From: Prevotella sp. UBA746
Lineage (GTDB): Bacteria > Bacteroidota > Bacteroidia > Bacteroidales > Bacteroidaceae
Reading direction: 5' to 3'
Assembly (NCBI GenBank): GCA_002298545.1
Contig: DBKQ01000052.1
Coordinates: forward strand, 15,832 to 22,773
Length of the DNA: 6,942 nucleotides
In this document: positions 1 through 6,942 of the stretch, one piece after another
How positions within the stretch are numbered: position 1 is the stretch's first letter
How the letters are laid out: each line of letters opens with the position of its first letter
Translations under genes and position numbers: made by a program
Notes under the pieces: generated by a model
Databases searched by the model: none
Seen by the model: only the letters and a program-made list of their open reading frames with translations
What the model was told of the DNA's origin: nothing

Positions 1-872
1 GCACCAACCGCGTAGCTCGCCGGATGTTGGGCATCAGCGAGCCGAGGGACAGTACGTCATTCATGCCCGTGCCCGGACAGATGCCAGGAATCGAACTGCC
101 TTCCATAACACCCAACAACAACTTGGACAAAGAGAGCATCTATGATTTCAAGGATGACTACCTGAGAATAACCAACCACTGGAGTTTCAACTCCCACTTT
201 GGCTTGGAACTCGGCGTTGTATCCCATACTCGCAGGGCGGTAACCCCACAATTCTATAGGTTCTTCAACTATCCGTCGGTCTACACATCCGTGGCACCTG
301 CCATCGGTTGGGAATGGTTCCCTACAGGCAAGAGCAGCCCCATCATAAAAGTAGACTACGAACGAGGATGGAAGAAGCTCTTTGGCTCCAACATCGACTA
401 TGAGCGTATGGAGGTTGACGCACAGCACATCTTCTATGCCTCACGCCGCCGATCCTTCTCCTTGCGACTGGGCACCGGATTCTATACGAGGAAGGGCGAC
501 CACTGGGATTTCGTAGACTACACGAATTTCCACGACAACAACATTCCTGGCGGCTGGAACGACAACTGGAGCGGAGAGTTTGAGTTGCTCTCTTCCCAAT
601 GGTATAATGCCAGCGACTATTATCTGCGAGGCAACTTCACCTATGAGGCGCCTATGATGATTTCAGCTTGGCTTCCACTCATCGGCAGATACATCGAGAA
701 AGAGCGCATCTATATGAGCAGCCTCGTCGTTAAGCATCTCCATCCTTACACAGAATGGGGATATGGCGTAACTACCCGCTTGATGACATTAGGCTTCTTC
801 GCTGCATTTAAGAACACAAAATTTGATGGCGTAGGATGTCGCTTCGGCTTCGAACTATTCCGAAATTGGTAA
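1..872 (+). CDS. DUF5686-type outer-membrane beta-barrel protein, C-terminal part (5' truncated by window edge)
   Basis: The reading frame is open from the first complete codon at position 3 to the TAA at 870-872, giving 289 visible residues. The ATG at 24 is an internal methionine, not a start. The sequence is rich in aromatic and glycine residues with alternating beta-strand patterns, for example SLRLGTGFYTRKG, DYYLRGNFTYEAP and the segment ending GFFAAFKN. It ends in FGFELFRNW, a terminal aromatic residue of the kind expected for barrels inserted by the BAM machinery. The segment with IEKERIY followed by PYTEWGYG and the FELFRNW end match my memory of the C-terminus of DUF5686 proteins. 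Those proteins usually run to roughly 800 residues, with a signal peptide and an N-terminal carboxypeptidase-regulatory-like domain; none of that is in the window. The molecular function of the family is not known to me. The barrel assignment is stronger than the exact family name. Another Bacteroidota outer-membrane barrel family is the main alternative. Confidence 0.75.
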   Translation, partial: TNRVARRMLGISEPRDSTSFMPVPGQMPGIELPSITPNNNLDKESIYDFKDDYLRITNHWSFNSHFGLELGVVSHTRRAVTPQFYRFFNYPSVYTSVAPAIGWEWFPTGKSSPIIKVDYERGWKKLFGSNIDYERMEVDAQHIFYASRRRSFSLRLGTGFYTRKGDHWDFVDYTNFHDNNIPGGWNDNWSGEFELLSSQWYNASDYYLRGNFTYEAPMMISAWLPLIGRYIEKERIYMSSLVVKHLHPYTEWGYGVTTRLMTLGFFAAFKNTKFDGVGCRFGFELFRNW

Positions 873-904
873 AAATGGGTAAAACATTAAAACATAATAA
901 CAAT
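873..904 (+). other. A/T-rich leader before the AddA-like gene, no Shine-Dalgarno
   Basis: This 32-base gap lies between the barrel gene's stop and the chosen AddA start, and 26 of its bases are A or T. It has no purine-rich GGAGG-type element at the usual distance from the ATG at 905, which is normal for Bacteroidota, where A/T-rich unstructured leaders are common. The sharp change of composition compared with the flanking coding DNA supports placing the AddA start at 905 rather than at the in-frame ATGs at 875 or 836. I see no hairpin terminator for the upstream gene here, and no convincing Bacteroidota promoter (TTTG plus TAnnTTTG) in or just before the gap. Read-through transcription from the upstream gene is therefore possible. 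Confidence 0.5.
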
Positions 905-3900
905 ATGGGTTCACAACTAACTGTTTATAAAGCAAGTGCAGGTTCTGGCAAGACGTTTACTTTAGCACGAGAATATATGACGCTCGTGATTGCCAACCCA
1001 GCCACCTATCGCACTATTCTGGCGGTAACCTTCACAAACAAGGCAACCGAAGAGATGAAAATGCGCATATTGGGCAAACTCTACGAGATAGCACACGACA
1101 TGCCCGATGCCGCCGACTACAAGGCACAGATACAAGAAACCTTGCCCTATCTCTCTGCCCAACAAATACAGCAGAACGCAGCCTCAGCGCTGCACCTTCT
1201 GATACACAACTACAACTACTTTCGTGTAGAGACGATAGACACATTTTTCCAAAGTGTGCTCAGAAACTTGGCACGTGAACTTGACCTCACCGCCAATCTT
1301 CGCATAGAGCTCAACGACTATCAAGTAGAGCAGCAAGCTGTAGACGAACTTATCGAGAGTTTGGAAGACACCGATCGCCTGCTGTTCTGGATTATGGATT
1401 ACATCAAAGAAAACATCGATGCCGACAAGAGCTGGAATGTCATTGGACAAATCAAGAAATTTGGCGAGAATATCTTCAAAGACTATTACAAGGACAGCTC
1501 AGAAAAGCTGAACGAGCTCATGAGCCAAGAAGATTTCTTCAAGAATTTCACTGAGCGCATCAAGAAAATGCGCAACCAAGCAAAAGAGCAGTTGAAGGAA
1601 ATTGCAGCCACATTCTTCGATGCTCTGGAAGAGGAAGGATTTTCTTCCAACGACCTAGCAGGTAAGACACGTGGTATTTGGAGCTATTTCAACAAGCTAA
1701 AGTCTGGAAAATATGATGATGATGACCTATGCAACGAGACTTTCAAGAAATGCTTTGAAAGTCCTAAAGCTTGGGTCAAGAAGATAGACGCCAACAATCA
1801 TACGCCCATCTTCGACTATGTTGCATCCATACTCTATCCTATCTTGCTCTTCGCCGAAGACAACCGTCCGAAGCTGGTAAGGATGTTCAAGAGTGCCGAC
1901 CTCACCATCAAGCATCTCAATCAATTGCGACTACTGGGCAGCATCGACCAAAAAGTGAGAGAAATGAATCGCGAAGCCAACCGCTTTCTGCTGAGTGACA
2001 CCCAAACACTACTCCACTCACTCATCCAGGACAGCGACTCGCCATTCATCTTCGAAAAAATCGGAACTCAACTCGACCACGTAATGATCGACGAATTCCA
2101 AGACACCAGTACGATACAGTGGAAAAACTTCAAGGTATTGCTTGAAGAAACCATGAGTAGAGAAGACGCAGGCAACCTTATTGTGGGCGATGTAAAACAG
2201 AGCATCTATCGATGGCGTTCAGGCGACTGGAGATTGCTCAACAACATAGGAATCGAATTTAGCAATAGCAAAGAGCGACTTGACATCAAGACCCTTGATA
2301 CCAATTTCCGCTCCGACCGAAACATCATCGATTTTAACAACGCATTCTTCACCGAGGCGGTCGCCCTGGAATGCGCAGCCTTGAAAGACGAAGACCCTAC
2401 TGGCATTCAGCAACTGCAAAATGCCTACAGAGACGTGTGCCAAAAAGTGCCCAAAAGCCACTCTATGGCTCAAGGTCACATCCAGGTGCAACTGGTAAGC
2501 AACGAGGACGCCGAGGAACAAATGAAACAGCTAACCTTGGATACAGTGAAAGGCCTCACCCAGAAAGGTGTGCCCTGCAACAAAATAGCCATTCTTGTAA
2601 GAAGCAACCGCACCATACAAGACATGGCTGCGTATTTTATGGAAAACTCCGACTTTCCTCTGGTGTCAGATGAAGCCTTCCGACTAGATGCCTCACAAGC
2701 AGTCTGCACACTCGTCACAGCTCTCAAATGGTTGACGCATCCTAACGACGAAATCTCTGCAGCAACCATACAGAAATATTGTGACAAATATCTAGGAGGA
2801 GAAGAATTGCCAGCAAAATGGAAGAAACACCGCACCCAATACTTGGAAATGCCATTGTTTGACCTCACCGAATGTTTATTCTCTGAGCTCAAAATGGGAG
2901 AGGTGGAAGACATGACCAAACAAGATGCCTACATCTGCGCCTTCTACGACAAATTGAACAAATACCTTGTCGACAACAGCAGTGACATCGATGCCTTCCT
3001 CAAAGAGTGGAACAACAGCATACACGAAAAAAGTATCCACAGCGACAGCGATGGCGGTATCAGATTTCTCACCATTCACAAGAGCAAGGGATTGGAATAC
3101 GACCACGTCATCATGCCTTTCTGCGACTGGCAAATGGAAAAGTCGAACACGATTTGGTGCACTCCTAAGGAAGCACCTTTTAACGAGTTACCGCTCGTAC
3201 CTATAGACTTTAATGCCAAGACTATGAAACAGAGCGTCTACGAGCAAGACTATCATCACGAGCACCTACAAAACGTGGTCGACAACCTAAACTTGCTCTA
3301 CGTAGCCTTCACTCGTGCCAGCCATAACCTTTTTGTCTTTGGCAAGAGGTCTGCCCAAAAGGGTTATCGCTCAAACGTGATAGAACTGGCACTGGAAAAA
3401 GTTGCAGACAAGCTGTCTTCCCACCATCTTCCATTGACCTTGGAAGGCTTGGGATCCGACCCGAAAACAGACGACGTTATTTTCTCCTACGGTGAAACAT
3501 ACATAGGCAAACTAGAGCCCGAAACTAGAAAGAAAAAACAAGTAAATGTTCTTGCCGAGAAATCGACACCACTCAATATCACACTGAGCGTAACACCAGA
3601 GATGCCGTTATTCAAACAGAGCAACAAGAGTCGCGACCTCATAGAAGGCGACGAAACAGAGGAACAGCAAAAATACTACATCAAGATGGGTACCGTATTA
3701 CACAATCTGCTCTCTACCATTCATACTCACCAAGACATTGAAGGAGCTTTAAAGCAGATGGAACTTGACGGACTTTTGTATGATGAGAACCTCTCTCGTA
3801 CGAAGCTGGAAGACTTGATACGAAAGCGACTCTATTCGCCGAAGGTAAGCGATTGGTTCACTGACAAGTGGACTATTCTCAACGAGTGTTCAATTCTCAG

Positions 3901-4117
3901 TGTAGAAAACGACAAGGTGGTGGAACACCGTCCAGACCGTGTAATGAAAGACGGGCATACGACCATCGTGATAGACTTCAAGTTCGGTCGACAGCGAGAG
4001 GAACACCACCAACAAGTGAGAGAATATATCAAATTGCTCCGCAACATGGGACACAAAAACGTGAAAGGCTATCTTTGGTACGTATATCCCAACAAAGTGG
4101 TAGAAGTAATCAAATAA
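905..4117 (+). CDS. addA: AddA/RecB-like ATP-dependent helicase-nuclease subunit (UvrD family + PD-(D/E)XK)
   Basis: Predicted motor and nuclease subunit of a RecBCD/AddAB-class enzyme that unwinds and resects double-strand DNA ends in the cytoplasm, preparing 3' tails for RecA. With the start at 905 it has 1070 residues, somewhat shorter than Bacillus AddA (about 1230). Superfamily 1 motifs in order: Walker A ASAGSGKT at 10-17 (K16); motif Ia VTFTNKATEEM at 41-51; Walker B IDEFQD at 395-400; motif III GDVKQSIYRWRSGD at 428-441; motif IV LDTNFRSD at 464-471; motif V LTIHKSKGLEYDHV at 722-735; motif VI LLYVAFTRAS at 797-806, with R804 as the likely arginine finger. The C-terminal nuclease is complete: H933 in GTVLH, D1011, D1024-F-K1026 and Q1037-x3-Y1041. 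In-frame ATGs at 875 and 836 would add 10 or 23 residues. The 905 start is preferred because it puts the usual short strand (QLTVYKASAGSGKT) right at the N-terminus. The AddB-like partner follows after 24 bases. RecB is an alternative name, but the neighbour fits an AddB-like two-subunit arrangement better. Confidence 0.92.
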   Translation: MGSQLTVYKASAGSGKTFTLAREYMTLVIANPATYRTILAVTFTNKATEEMKMRILGKLYEIAHDMPDAADYKAQIQETLPYLSAQQIQQNAASALHLLIHNYNYFRVETIDTFFQSVLRNLARELDLTANLRIELNDYQVEQQAVDELIESLEDTDRLLFWIMDYIKENIDADKSWNVIGQIKKFGENIFKDYYKDSSEKLNELMSQEDFFKNFTERIKKMRNQAKEQLKEIAATFFDALEEEGFSSNDLAGKTRGIWSYFNKLKSGKYDDDDLCNETFKKCFESPKAWVKKIDANNHTPIFDYVASILYPILLFAEDNRPKLVRMFKSADLTIKHLNQLRLLGSIDQKVREMNREANRFLLSDTQTLLHSLIQDSDSPFIFEKIGTQLDHVMIDEFQDTSTIQWKNFKVLLEETMSREDAGNLIVGDVKQSIYRWRSGDWRLLNNIGIEFSNSKERLDIKTLDTNFRSDRNIIDFNNAFFTEAVALECAALKDEDPTGIQQLQNAYRDVCQKVPKSHSMAQGHIQVQLVSNEDAEEQMKQLTLDTVKGLTQKGVPCNKIAILVRSNRTIQDMAAYFMENSDFPLVSDEAFRLDASQAVCTLVTALKWLTHPNDEISAATIQKYCDKYLGGEELPAKWKKHRTQYLEMPLFDLTECLFSELKMGEVEDMTKQDAYICAFYDKLNKYLVDNSSDIDAFLKEWNNSIHEKSIHSDSDGGIRFLTIHKSKGLEYDHVIMPFCDWQMEKSNTIWCTPKEAPFNELPLVPIDFNAKTMKQSVYEQDYHHEHLQNVVDNLNLLYVAFTRASHNLFVFGKRSAQKGYRSNVIELALEKVADKLSSHHLPLTLEGLGSDPKTDDVIFSYGETYIGKLEPETRKKKQVNVLAEKSTPLNITLSVTPEMPLFKQSNKSRDLIEGDETEEQQKYYIKMGTVLHNLLSTIHTHQDIEGALKQMELDGLLYDENLSRTKLEDLIRKRLYSPKVSDWFTDKWTILNECSILSVENDKVVEHRPDRVMKDGHTTIVIDFKFGRQREEHHQQVREYIKLLRNMGHKNVKGYLWYVYPNKVVEVIK

Positions 4118-4141
4118 CAAATATTCAGACCAACAACGCAT
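4118..4141 (+). other. Short addA-addB spacer, same reading frame on both sides
   Basis: There are 24 bases between the TAA ending the AddA-like gene and the ATG of the AddB-like gene. No terminator hairpin or Shine-Dalgarno element is visible, so the pair is likely one transcript. The spacer is exactly eight sense codons (Q I F R P T T H) in the frame shared by both genes. The stop at 4115-4117 is therefore the only in-frame barrier between them, and the AddB-like protein cannot extend upstream beyond it without stop-codon read-through. Confidence 0.6.
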
Positions 4142-6942
4142 ATGAAAACTTTTCTGAAATATGTAGCCAGAGACATTCTCAAGAAATATGGCAACAACCT
4201 CAGCGACATCGCAGTCGTCTTCCCAAACAAGCGTGCCGCCTTGTTTCTTAACGAAAGTTTGGCTCGTCTAAGTGACGGCCCTATCTGGTCGCCCACTTAT
4301 ATAACAATCAGTGATCTGTTTCGCAAGCATAGCGACCTTGTCGTAGGAGATCCCATCAAACTGATATGCGACCTTCACAAGACATTCGTGGAATGTACAG
4401 GAATCAACGAGACTCTCGACCATTTTTATGGCTGGGGGCAACTTCTTATCTCCGATTTCGACGATATCGACAAAAACATGGCAGATGCCAACAAGCTGTT
4501 TGCCAACCTCAGCGACATCCACGAGCTCGACGACATCTCTTATCTCACCGAAGAACAAAAGGAGATGATCAAAAAGTTCTTCAGCAATTTCAGCAACGAC
4601 CACAACACCGAACTCAAAAAGCGATTCCTGCAATTATGGAGTCATTTAATCGACATTTACCAGCTTTTCAACCAAAGGCTCGCAGAGCAAGGTCTCGCAT
4701 ACGAGGGAGCACTTTATCGCAAAGTCGTAAATAATGAGCAAATTCAATTTGCCCACAAGAAATATCTCTTTGTGGGATTCAACATGATGCAAGTGGTAGA
4801 ACAAAAGCTATGCAACCGACTCATGAAAGAAGACAAGGCACGATTCTACTGGGACTACGATAATTATTACATGGATGGCAACCATGAGGCTGGCCACTAT
4901 ATCCGTGAATACATGAAACATTATCCCAATGAATTGGAGGATTTGGCACCAGAAGACAAGCGGCACTTGTACAATAATTTCTCACATAAGAAAGACATCA
5001 CATACATCTCTGCGAGCACAGAAAACATACAAGCAAGATATGTCAACCAATGGCTCAAAAGCAACCATAGATGCAGAGGCGGCAAGAGCGTAGCCATTGT
5101 GCTGGCCGATGAAGGCTTGCTTCAAAGCGTGATACATAGTCTACCTACAGACAAGGACTTACAAGACCTTCCCGATTACAACGAGAACGTTAAAATCAGC
5201 TATAACATCACGCTAGGCTATCCTTTGCAGCAGACTCCATTCTACAGTCTTTTGCAGCAACTCATCAAGTTGCAGGGCATTGGACATCCCAAGCATAGCT
5301 CCAACTACCGTCTACACTATGTACTGATGACTCTCCGTCATCCGTACGCACGCTACATATCTGCCAGGAACCAAGAATTGCTGGATGCCCTCGACCAGCA
5401 AAAGAGGTTTTATCCTTCTCGCTCTTTCCTAAGTTTAGATGGAGACGAAGGTCTCTCCTTGTTGTTTAGCGATTTGGAGAGCGTGGCATCAGAGGATGAA
5501 TACAACTTAACACTCACCACCTATCTTCTGAATATCCTGAAGACCATTGGTGTGAATGCGCGAGAGTTGGAAGACCCTCTATTCCATGAGTCCCTGTTCA
5601 GGACATATACCCTTATCAATCGATTGCAAGACCTAATCAAGTCGGGTGACCTCCAAGTAGACACCATCACATTGGAACGCCTCATCCAACAATTGGTACA
5701 GACCACCAGTATTCCTTTTCACGGCGAACCAGCCGAAGGAATCCAGGTGATGGGAGTGCTTGAAACTCGTAATCTCGACTTCGACCACATCCTTGTTTTG
5801 TCGTGCAACGAAGGGAAACTACCAAAGGGAATCAACGACTCCAGTTTCATCCCCTATTCCCTGCGCAAGGCATACGGTCTGACCACTGTCGACAATAAAG
5901 TGGCCATATACGCCTACTACTACCATAGTTTGCTGCAGCGCGCCCACGACATCACCATAACCTACAATGATGCCACTGAGGATGGACAATCGGGAGAAAT
6001 GAGTCGCTTTATGCTCCAGCTTCTCATCGAAAGTCCGCACACCATCACTAAAAAGGCCCTGGTAGCTGGTCAGACAACCCTTCAGCCCGATTTCAGCGAC
6101 GTCATCAAAGACGACGAGATCATGAAGCGGCTGAATGAAATAAAAATGATAACCCCTACCTTTCTCAACACCTATCTTCGATGCCCCAAGCGCTTCTATT
6201 ATAAATATGTGAAAGAGCTTCTAGAACCCGAAGATATTGACGAGGAAGAGATAGACAACAAGATGTTTGGTAATATCTTCCATAGGGCAGCCGAGCTGCT
6301 CTACTTGAAACACGCCAGCACCAGCGACATCACAACTACCAAGGATGGGAAGACTCAACTCATTCATCCGATAGTCATCAGTAAGGGCGACTTGGAGCAA
6401 GACCTCAAGAACGATTCCCTCATATATAGACTTGTTGATCAAGCCTTTAGGGAAGAACTTTTCAAGGTAAGTGCCAATGACTACCGTCCGAAATACAACG
6501 GTTTGCAGCTCATTAACAAAGAAGTCATTGCCCGCTATCTGAAACAGCTCCTTACAATAGATGCCCGCCAAGCTCCATTCACCATTCTTGGCTTGGAAAT
6601 TGTTGTAAGGCATGAGATAGAGACGGAAACTCCCGACGGCATCAAAAAGCTAACGGTAGGTGGTTTCATCGACCGTCTGGACGCAGTTGCAGCCAATGGG
6701 AATCCAGGTGCAGGCAACATTGCAGAGAGAATCAGGGTCATCGACTACAAGACAGGGCGCAGCAACACCACCCACCCGAAGACCATGGAAGAGATTTTCG
6801 ACCCAAGCATGCTCTCCAAGCACACAGACTACTACTTACAAGCCATGCTCTATTCGATTATCGTAAGCCACAACAACAAGCTCAATCCAGCCAAAGAAGA
6901 GGTAGCACCTGGCTTGCTGTTTATCCAGAACGCTGGAGCCGG
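4142..6942 (+). CDS. addB: AddB-like subunit with degenerate helicase and PD-(D/E)XK nuclease (3' end cut by window edge)
   Basis: Starts with ATG at 4142 (MKTFLKYVARDILKKYG) and stays open to the right edge, giving 933 residues. The N-terminus goes straight into DIAVVFPNKRAALFLNESLA (about 22-41), which resembles motif Ia of AddB/RecC-type helicases, and no Walker A precedes it. A later helicase-like segment, residues 533-561, contains GVLETRNLDFDHILVLSCNEGKLP, matching the conserved ETR...F...EG..P pattern of AddB proteins. SGEMSRFMLQLL at 617-628 follows. The C-terminal nuclease starts at RCPKRFYYKY (680-689) and has all the expected residues: H714 in GNIFHRAAELL, D844 in GGFIDRLD, D868-Y-K870 in DYKTG, and Q900-x3-Y904 in LQAMLYS. 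Predicted role: scaffold and second nuclease of the complex with the AddA-like protein, cutting the opposite strand. The C-terminus, where AddB enzymes may carry further iron-sulfur cysteines, is missing. It could be annotated only as a PD-(D/E)XK nuclease family protein; addB is used here because of this order and its position beside addA. Confidence 0.88.
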   Translation, partial: MKTFLKYVARDILKKYGNNLSDIAVVFPNKRAALFLNESLARLSDGPIWSPTYITISDLFRKHSDLVVGDPIKLICDLHKTFVECTGINETLDHFYGWGQLLISDFDDIDKNMADANKLFANLSDIHELDDISYLTEEQKEMIKKFFSNFSNDHNTELKKRFLQLWSHLIDIYQLFNQRLAEQGLAYEGALYRKVVNNEQIQFAHKKYLFVGFNMMQVVEQKLCNRLMKEDKARFYWDYDNYYMDGNHEAGHYIREYMKHYPNELEDLAPEDKRHLYNNFSHKKDITYISASTENIQARYVNQWLKSNHRCRGGKSVAIVLADEGLLQSVIHSLPTDKDLQDLPDYNENVKISYNITLGYPLQQTPFYSLLQQLIKLQGIGHPKHSSNYRLHYVLMTLRHPYARYISARNQELLDALDQQKRFYPSRSFLSLDGDEGLSLLFSDLESVASEDEYNLTLTTYLLNILKTIGVNARELEDPLFHESLFRTYTLINRLQDLIKSGDLQVDTITLERLIQQLVQTTSIPFHGEPAEGIQVMGVLETRNLDFDHILVLSCNEGKLPKGINDSSFIPYSLRKAYGLTTVDNKVAIYAYYYHSLLQRAHDITITYNDATEDGQSGEMSRFMLQLLIESPHTITKKALVAGQTTLQPDFSDVIKDDEIMKRLNEIKMITPTFLNTYLRCPKRFYYKYVKELLEPEDIDEEEIDNKMFGNIFHRAAELLYLKHASTSDITTTKDGKTQLIHPIVISKGDLEQDLKNDSLIYRLVDQAFREELFKVSANDYRPKYNGLQLINKEVIARYLKQLLTIDARQAPFTILGLEIVVRHEIETETPDGIKKLTVGGFIDRLDAVAANGNPGAGNIAERIRVIDYKTGRSNTTHPKTMEEIFDPSMLSKHTDYYLQAMLYSIIVSHNNKLNPAKEEVAPGLLFIQNAGA

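Noticed and set aside
24..26. ATG at 24 as the start of the barrel gene
   Set aside because: The same frame is open through the codons before it to the window edge, and the product lacks a signal peptide and N-terminal domains, so this is an internal methionine of a truncated gene.
796..904. Bacteroidota-type promoter before addA (an AAAATTTG at about 818-825)
   Set aside because: It only partly matches TAnnTTTG, has no TTTG-like -33 element at the right spacing, and lies inside coding sequence.
1711..1726. Short ATG/GAT tandem repeat (tatgatgatgatgac)
   Set aside because: It simply encodes a run of aspartates (YDDDDL) in a likely surface loop of AddA and is too short to count as a repeat element.
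2476..2919. 147-codon minus-strand open frame inside addA
   Set aside because: It lies wholly within the helicase coding sequence, and its translation has no recognisable motif or domain. It is a shadow of the plus-strand gene, as are the other minus-strand and off-frame ORFs in the window.
3868..4251. 127-codon plus-strand frame spanning the addA-addB junction
   Set aside because: It overlaps well-supported coding sequence on both sides in another frame. Its translation is basic and low in motif content, as expected for a shifted frame.
4366..4734. 122-codon plus-strand frame inside the addB-like gene
   Set aside because: It is rich in Arg, Gln and Pro, typical of a shifted frame, and the overlapping frame encodes the conserved AddB-like protein without interruption.
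1..6942. Possible Chi-like recombination signals for this AddAB
   Set aside because: The Chi sequence for this group is not known to me. The Bacillus pentamer AGCGG occurs a few times but is too short to mean anything in 7 kb; a genome-wide strand-bias count would be needed.
905..6942. A novel anti-phage or mobile defence system
   Set aside because: A helicase plus PD-(D/E)XK nuclease pair can suggest defence, but the motif order in both proteins fits the housekeeping AddAB/RecBCD class, and no mobile-element or defence-island features accompany it.

Overview
The window looks like ordinary chromosome from a member of Bacteroidales, most likely a Prevotella/Segatella-like bacterium. The evidence is a C-terminal outer-membrane barrel of the DUF5686 type, which is largely confined to Bacteroidota, the absence of Shine-Dalgarno sequences before the starts, and an AddAB-like gene pair whose protein sequences have the Bacteroidota form. 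The genus is an inference from protein character, not from a search.

Layout: three plus-strand genes fill almost the whole window. Positions 1-872 hold the 3' end of a gene for an outer-membrane beta-barrel protein, cut by the left edge. After a 32-base A/T-rich gap, positions 905-4117 hold a complete 1070-residue helicase-nuclease of the AddA/RecB class. After another 24 bases, positions 4142-6942 hold an AddB-like partner, open to the right edge with 933 residues visible. This last gene has no stop codon inside the window, so a simple ATG-to-stop scan would miss it. Codon-by-codon translation shows no in-frame stop from 4142 to the edge.

The two large proteins should act together as a heterodimeric helicase-nuclease that processes double-strand DNA ends for RecA-dependent recombination and degrades linear foreign DNA. 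AddA carries all the recognisable UvrD-type helicase motifs and a complete C-terminal PD-(D/E)XK nuclease site. AddB carries a second complete nuclease site but no Walker A motif, so the complex is predicted to have one motor and two nucleases. The two genes are closely spaced, share a strand and are probably co-transcribed. The barrel gene has no evident functional tie to them.

No RNA genes, mobile elements, CRISPR arrays, convincing promoters or terminators were seen. I found no sign of a novel system. The points worth checking concern the architecture of the AddB-like subunit and the junctions between genes.
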